This document shows positions 60,031 through 64,000 of a stretch of DNA of 64,000 nucleotides, piece by piece. Source of the stretch: Streptomyces radicis. Lineage in GTDB: Bacteria; Actinomycetota; Actinomycetes; Streptomycetales; Streptomycetaceae. Positions within the stretch are counted from its first letter, which is position 1. The number at the start of each line of letters is the position of its first letter. The stretch covers positions 1 through 64,000 of the forward strand of contig NZ_RBDY01000001.1 in NCBI RefSeq assembly GCF_003626575.1, written 5' to 3'. Position numbers and translations under genes: made by a program. The notes under the pieces are model-generated. The model saw only the letters and a list, made by a program, of their open reading frames with translations, was not told the DNA's origin and made no database searches.

Positions 60031-61578
60031 TCAGGGGAGACGTCGCCCGAGGGGCTCACCCTCGGGAGTCCGGTCGGCGGGCGGTGGCCCGGCGGCGTCC
60101 CGACAGGCGTGCGCCGGTGCGGTGTTGATGGCGACGACCTTGGGCGCGGTCAGCTCGTCGATCGCCGCCTCGATGCCCTCCCGGCCGATGCCGGAGCGCT
60201 TGAAGCCGCCGAACGGCATCGCGTCGATCCGGAAGTCCGGGCTGGAGTTGATCAGCACCGCGCCGACCGTGAGGGCGCCCGCCACGGCCATCGCGTCCTG
60301 GAGGTCGCGGGTGAGCACGCCCGCCTGGAGGCCGGTGTCGACGGCGTTGGCCGACGCCACCGCCTCGTCGAGCGAGCGGAACGGGTCGAGCAGCACGACC
60401 GGGCCGAACACCTCCTGGGTACGCAGCCTGGCGCCCGCGGGGACGCCGGTCAGCACCGCGGGGGTGACGAAGCCGCCGCGCCGGTCGCCGCCGGTGTGCA
60501 ACACCGCGCCGCCGCCGACCGCCTCGCCGATCCAGGCCGTGACGCGGGCGGCCTCGGCCTCGCTGACCAGCGGGCCCACGTCGGTCGCCGGGTCGCGTTT
60601 GCTGCCCACGACCAGCCGCGCCGCGGCCGCGCAGACCCGCTCGACCACCTCGGCGTAGCGGGACTCGGCGACCAGCACGCGCTGCACGGACAGGCAGTTC
60701 TGCCCGGCCACGCCGAACGCGCCGTCGATGACGGCCCGCGCTGCCTGCGCGGGATCGGCGTCGGCGCACACGATCAGGGCGTTGTTGCCGCCCAGCTCCA
60801 TCAGCAGCTTGCGGGCCGGGCCGCCGCGCGCGATGCGGTCGGCCGTGCGAGGGCCGCCGGTGAAGGAGACGACATCGACCCGCGGGTTCCTGGTGAGGGC
60901 GGCTCCGGTGTGCCGCCCCGGCAGGGCGGCCAGGTAGTCGCCGGGGACGCCGCCGCGCAGCAGCAGATCGACGAGCGCGAGGGCGCTCAGCGGCGTCTGC
61001 GGGGCGGGCTTGAGCACCACGGGGTTGCCCGCCACCAGCGCGGGGCCCAGCTTGTGCGCGACGAGGTTGAGCGGGTCGTTGAACGGCGTGATCGCCGCGA
61101 CGACGCCGAGCGGCTCGCGCGTGTACCAGCCGGTCCAGCCGTGCCCGCGGGGCGAGTTGTCGAACGGCACGGTCCTGCCGGTCAGGCCGCCCGCGGCGTC
61201 CGCGGCGAGCCGCAGGGTCTCCACGGCCCTGCGCACCTCGGCGTGCGCCTCGGTGACGGTCTTGCAGGACTCGGCGGCGATGATGGCGGCGAACCGGGGC
61301 TCCGCGGCGGCCAGCGCGGCGGCCGCGTGACCGATGGCCTCGCGGCGCCGCCACAGCGGCCAGGCGTGCCCGCGCCAGCGCGCGGCCAGGTGGGCGACGG
61401 CCCGGTCGGCCTCCTCGTCGGTGGCGTCCATGACCCGGCCCACCTCGGCGCCGTCCTCCGGGTCCCTGACGATCAGGCCGCGGCGCCCGTCCTGCCACGC
61501 GCCCTCCCAGTAGCCACCGGCCGGCGGCGCCCACACCGGCCGACCCGAGCCGAGCAGGTCACCCGTCGTCGCGGTCAT
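60031..61578 (-). CDS. Aldehyde dehydrogenase
   Basis: NAD(P)-dependent enzyme of 515 residues. ITPFNDPLNLVAHKLGPAL is the substrate/cofactor region, KLLMELGGNNALIV carries the general-base Glu, VAGQNCLSVQR the catalytic Cys, and EVFGPVVLLDPF the conserved cofactor Glu. ATG 61578 overlaps the ABC ATPase stop. Being last in a peptide- or opine-type importer operon, it likely oxidises an aldehyde formed from the imported compound. Confidence 0.92.
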   Translation of the reverse strand: MTATTGDLLGSGRPVWAPPAGGYWEGAWQDGRRGLIVRDPEDGAEVGRVMDATDEEADRAVAHLAARWRGHAWPLWRRREAIGHAAAALAAAEPRFAAIIAAESCKTVTEAHAEVRRAVETLRLAADAAGGLTGRTVPFDNSPRGHGWTGWYTREPLGVVAAITPFNDPLNLVAHKLGPALVAGNPVVLKPAPQTPLSALALVDLLLRGGVPGDYLAALPGRHTGAALTRNPRVDVVSFTGGPRTADRIARGGPARKLLMELGGNNALIVCADADPAQAARAVIDGAFGVAGQNCLSVQRVLVAESRYAEVVERVCAAAARLVVGSKRDPATDVGPLVSEAEAARVTAWIGEAVGGGAVLHTGGDRRGGFVTPAVLTGVPAGARLRTQEVFGPVVLLDPFRSLDEAVASANAVDTGLQAGVLTRDLQDAMAVAGALTVGAVLINSSPDFRIDAMPFGGFKRSGIGREGIEAAIDELTAPKVVAINTAPAHACRDAAGPPPADRTPEGEPLGRRLP

Positions 61579-62675
61579 GCGCCTCTCCCGTTCTCTTTCC
61601 CGGCCCTTTCCGCGGCCCTTTCCGCGGCCTCGTCTCCGGCCTCTGCTCCGGCCTCGCCGGCGAGCGCGGCGCGGGACTCGGACCAGCGGTGGCAACGCAC
61701 CTGGTGCCCCCGTTCGACCTCGTGCGCGGGCGGCGGCTCGGTGCGGCAGTGGTCGGTCGCGAGGGGACATCGCGGGTGGAAACGGCAGCCGGCCGGTGGA
61801 TGGATGGGCGAGGGCGGCTCGCCCGTCACCTCCGTCCCCGCGCCGGACGCGGCGGCAAGGAGCGCCAGCGTGTAGGGGTGGCGGGCGCCGTCGAACAGGT
61901 CGTCGCGGTCGGCGAGTTCGACGATCTCGCCCAGGTACATGACCGCGATGCGGTCGCCGAGGAACCGGACCACCCGCAGGTCGTGGGAGATCATGACCAT
62001 GGTGAGCCGGTGCTCGCGGCGCAGCCTGCCGAGCAGGTTGAGGATGCGGGCCTGCACCGAGGCGTCGAGCGCGGAGGTCGGCTCGTCGCAGATCAGCAGC
62101 TTAGGGCCGAGCAGCAACGCCCGTGCGATGACGACGCGTTGCAGCTGACCGCCCGAGCAGGCCCCCGGGTGGCGGCCGAGGTAGCCGTCGTCGAGGCCGA
62201 CCTCGGCCAGCGCCGCGGACACGGTCCCGGCCCGTTCCTCCCGGGTGCCGATGCGGTGCTGGGCGAGCACGGCGTGCATGCTCTCGCCGATCGTCATGCG
62301 CGGATCCAGGGCCGCGTGCGGGTCCTGGAACACCAGCTGCGCGGTGCGCGAGAGCCTTCTGCGGCCCGCCCCGTCCCGGACGGCGGCGTCCATGCCGTCC
62401 ACGGACACCCGCCCCGAGGTGAGCGGGATCAGACCGAGCACGACCCGGGCCAGGGTGCTCTTGCCCGACCCCGACTCGCCGACGAGTCCGAGGACCTGGC
62501 CCGCCGGGACCCGGATCGTCACGCCGTCGAGCGAGTGCACGTGCTCGCGCCGTCGGCGCAGGCCGCGCCGCGGCAGCCGGAAGTGCTTGGTCGCCGCCTC
62601 GACGACGACCATGTCGGCGTCGGGGGCGTCGGGGGCGTCGGGGGCGTCGGGCGTGGCGGGCGCGGCGGCACTCAT
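61575..62675 (-). CDS. Oligopeptide/dipeptide-type ABC ATPase (DppF-like)
   Basis: ATPase of 366 residues. Walker A GESGSGKST, signature CSGGQLQRV, Walker B LLICDEPTSALD, and a C-terminal oligo_HPY region with CRFHPRCPLATDHCRTEPP, including cysteines typical of Dpp/Opp ATPases. The N-terminus has a DAP repeat from a 9-bp DNA repeat, and the C-terminal tail is Ala/Glu-rich. GGAG precedes the ATG at 62675. It overlaps the DppD-like gene by 4 bases. Confidence 0.92.
   Translation of the reverse strand: MSAAAPATPDAPDAPDAPDADMVVVEAATKHFRLPRRGLRRRREHVHSLDGVTIRVPAGQVLGLVGESGSGKSTLARVVLGLIPLTSGRVSVDGMDAAVRDGAGRRRLSRTAQLVFQDPHAALDPRMTIGESMHAVLAQHRIGTREERAGTVSAALAEVGLDDGYLGRHPGACSGGQLQRVVIARALLLGPKLLICDEPTSALDASVQARILNLLGRLRREHRLTMVMISHDLRVVRFLGDRIAVMYLGEIVELADRDDLFDGARHPYTLALLAAASGAGTEVTGEPPSPIHPPAGCRFHPRCPLATDHCRTEPPPAHEVERGHQVRCHRWSESRAALAGEAGAEAGDEAAERAAERAGKENGRGA
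62622..62648. repeat. Three 9-bp tandem repeats inside the DppF-like gene
   Basis: GGGGGCGTC is repeated three times without interruption and encodes the DAP units near residue 10 of the ATPase. It keeps frame and probably varies by slippage. Confidence 0.8.
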
Positions 62676-63700
62676 ACCTGCTCCTTCGGCTGGGCGGCGT
62701 GCGACGGGGCGGCCTGGGGCGATGCCACCCAGCAGCGGGTGGTGTGGTCGGCCGAGCCGCCCCCCGAGAAGGCGAGTTCGGGCTCGGCGGCGGCGCACTG
62801 GTGCTCCAGGCGTGCCGCGTGGCTGGCGGCGCACCGCGGCTGGAACCGGCACCCGGCCGTCAGCGAGAGCGCCGGGCCCGCGTGCCCGGGGATCGCGTAC
62901 AGCTCGCCGTGCTCGTCGGGCCGCAGCAGCGAGCACTCGACGAGGGCGCGGGTATAGGGGTGCTGCGGCGCGGCGAGCAGCTCGGCCGCGGGCCCCTGCT
63001 CGACGATGCGGCCCGCGTACATGACGGCGATCCGGTCGGCGATGGCGGACACCACGCGCAGGTCGTGCGAGATGAACAGCACCGACATGCCGAGCTCGGC
63101 CTTCTTGGCGGCGATGAGGCGCAGGATCTGCGCCTCGACGGTGGCGTCGAGCGCGGTGGTCGGCTCGTCGGCGATGAGCAGCCGCGGCTGTCCGGCCAGC
63201 GCGGTGGCGATCATCACCCGCTGGGCGATCCCGCCGGAGAGCTGGTGGGCGTAGGCGCGGGCCCGCCGCCGCGGCTCGGGGATGCCGACGTCGGCGAGCA
63301 GCTCGACGGTGGCCCTGCGCGCCGCGGCCCGGCTCAGCCGCCCGAACCGGCGCAGCGGCTCGGCGACGTGCGCGCCCACGGTGGCCGTGGGGTCAAGCAT
63401 CCGCTTCGGCTGCTGGAACAGCATGCCGATCGTGCCGCCGCGGATCGCGTTCATCCGCCGCTCACCGGCCGCGAGCAGGTCCTCGCCCGCGACGGTCAGC
63501 GCCCCGGCCTCGGCGACCAGGGGCGCGGGCAGCAGCCGGATGAGCGCGAGCGCGGTCATGCTCTTGCCCGACCCCGACTCGCCGACCAGGGCGAGGACTT
63601 CGCCTTCGTGGATGGTGAGGGAGACGCCGTCGAGGATGCGGGTGGCCGGGTCGGCCCCGGCGCGGACGGTGAGGTTGTCGACCGTGAGCAGTGCGTTCAT
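62672..63700 (-). CDS. Oligopeptide/dipeptide-type ABC ATPase (DppD-like)
   Basis: ATPase of 342 residues with Walker A GESGSGKSM, signature LSGGIAQRV, Walker B LLIADEPTTALD and the C-terminal oligo_HPY motif CRFQPRCAAS. It pairs with the DppF-like ATPase to drive an importer of peptides, opines or nickel-type ligands. The permease and binding-protein genes are not in the window and are expected further right, unless lost. Confidence 0.93.
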   Translation of the reverse strand: MNALLTVDNLTVRAGADPATRILDGVSLTIHEGEVLALVGESGSGKSMTALALIRLLPAPLVAEAGALTVAGEDLLAAGERRMNAIRGGTIGMLFQQPKRMLDPTATVGAHVAEPLRRFGRLSRAAARRATVELLADVGIPEPRRRARAYAHQLSGGIAQRVMIATALAGQPRLLIADEPTTALDATVEAQILRLIAAKKAELGMSVLFISHDLRVVSAIADRIAVMYAGRIVEQGPAAELLAAPQHPYTRALVECSLLRPDEHGELYAIPGHAGPALSLTAGCRFQPRCAASHAARLEHQCAAAEPELAFSGGGSADHTTRCWVASPQAAPSHAAQPKEQV

Positions 63701-64000
63701 GCGCCCTCCTGAGGGTCCGTGGGATCCGCGTCGGCCGCGGGCTCCGCGACATCGGCCGCCGGTTCCCTGTGGTGCCGCAGGGTGTCCAACGCGTCCCCGA
63801 AGTGCTTGTCGAGCGTCCTGAGCAGGCCGGAACGATCCCCGGACGCGAGCAGGGAGAGGAGTTGCTCGTGCTCGTCCACCAGGTCCTGGCGGCCCTTGTA
63901 GGTGCCGACGAGCAGGTTGAGGCCGAGGCGGCTCTGCGCGGCCAGCGACCTGTACATCAGGGTCAGCCGTTCGCTCCCGGCCGCCTCGACGATGTGGACG
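63697..64000 (-). CDS. GntR-family regulator, FCD domain (5' end outside window)
   Basis: The visible 100 residues include VHIVEAAGSERLTLMYRSLA, followed by DLVDEHEQLLSLLASGDRSG and LDKHFGDALDTL. These match the last helices of the FCD ligand-binding domain of FadR-type GntR regulators, with His residues at the metal-ligand positions. It overlaps the ATPase start by ATGA, so it is probably the regulator of this importer/dehydrogenase operon. The N-terminal HTH lies beyond base 64000. Confidence 0.8.
   Translation of the reverse strand, partial: VHIVEAAGSERLTLMYRSLAAQSRLGLNLLVGTYKGRQDLVDEHEQLLSLLASGDRSGLLRTLDKHFGDALDTLRHHREPAADVAEPAADADPTDPQEGA

Noticed and set aside
1..64000. CRISPR array, rRNA, tRNA or phage genes
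   Set aside because: No regularly spaced repeats, no recognisable structural RNA and no phage-type proteins were seen.

Overview
The window is high-GC DNA with ATGA/GTGA gene overlaps, GTG and apparently leaderless starts, many NarL-type two-component systems and a modular polyketide synthase. This points to a filamentous actinomycete, most likely Streptomyces or a close relative. No rRNA, tRNA or CRISPR array was seen.

Layout. (1) 1-399 is the 3' end of a transposase gene cut by the window edge, followed by a gene-free stretch. (2) 861-12313 is a catabolic operon: an APH-fold kinase, a class III PLP enzyme, a ribose-type ABC importer, two amidases, a DeoR regulator and an AtzF-like allophanate hydrolase. 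(3) A MmyB-type regulator (12324-13163, minus) faces away from a Tat-exported molybdenum aldehyde oxidoreductase operon (13428-18444). (4) 18518-22548 holds a histidine kinase/regulator pair, a closely related response regulator without its own kinase on the other strand, and another LuxR-type regulator. (5) 22724-26108 is a DedA/kinase/regulator/DUF4097-like operon. It is followed by a DHA2 MFS exporter, a phosphotriesterase-family hydrolase with an Nramp transporter, and a second DedA protein.

(6) The centre, 30972-52853, is a lipid-polyketide biosynthetic cluster. A minus-strand operon (ketosynthase, soluble acyl-ACP desaturase, ACP) looks like a starter-unit maker. The divergent plus-strand operon encodes a fatty acyl-AMP ligase and a 3143-residue PKS with domains ACP-KS-AT-KR-ACP-KS-(degenerate AT)-KR-ACP. 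After these come the four enzymes that make hydroxymalonyl-ACP, an R2lox-like di-metal oxidase, a type II thioesterase, a phosphopantetheinyl transferase and a GMC oxidoreductase. No O-methyltransferase is present in the window, so hydroxymalonyl-ACP rather than methoxymalonyl-ACP is the expected special extender unit. The second AT lacks its catalytic serine and its small subdomain. Strong hairpins close both operons (30922-30957 and 52907-52941).

(7) Beyond the cluster are a secreted SGNH hydrolase, an acyltransferase-3 membrane protein, an MMPL exporter, and a second kinase/regulator pair paralogous to the one at 18.5 kb. (8) 60031-64000, on the minus strand, is an aldehyde dehydrogenase, two Dpp/Opp-type ABC ATPases and the 3' end of a GntR/FCD regulator gene that runs off the window.

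The main candidates for something new are the acyl-ligase/PKS cluster with its dead AT, the 861-12313 catabolic operon, and a TGTGG-N4-CCACA motif found upstream of both DedA genes and the acyltransferase gene.
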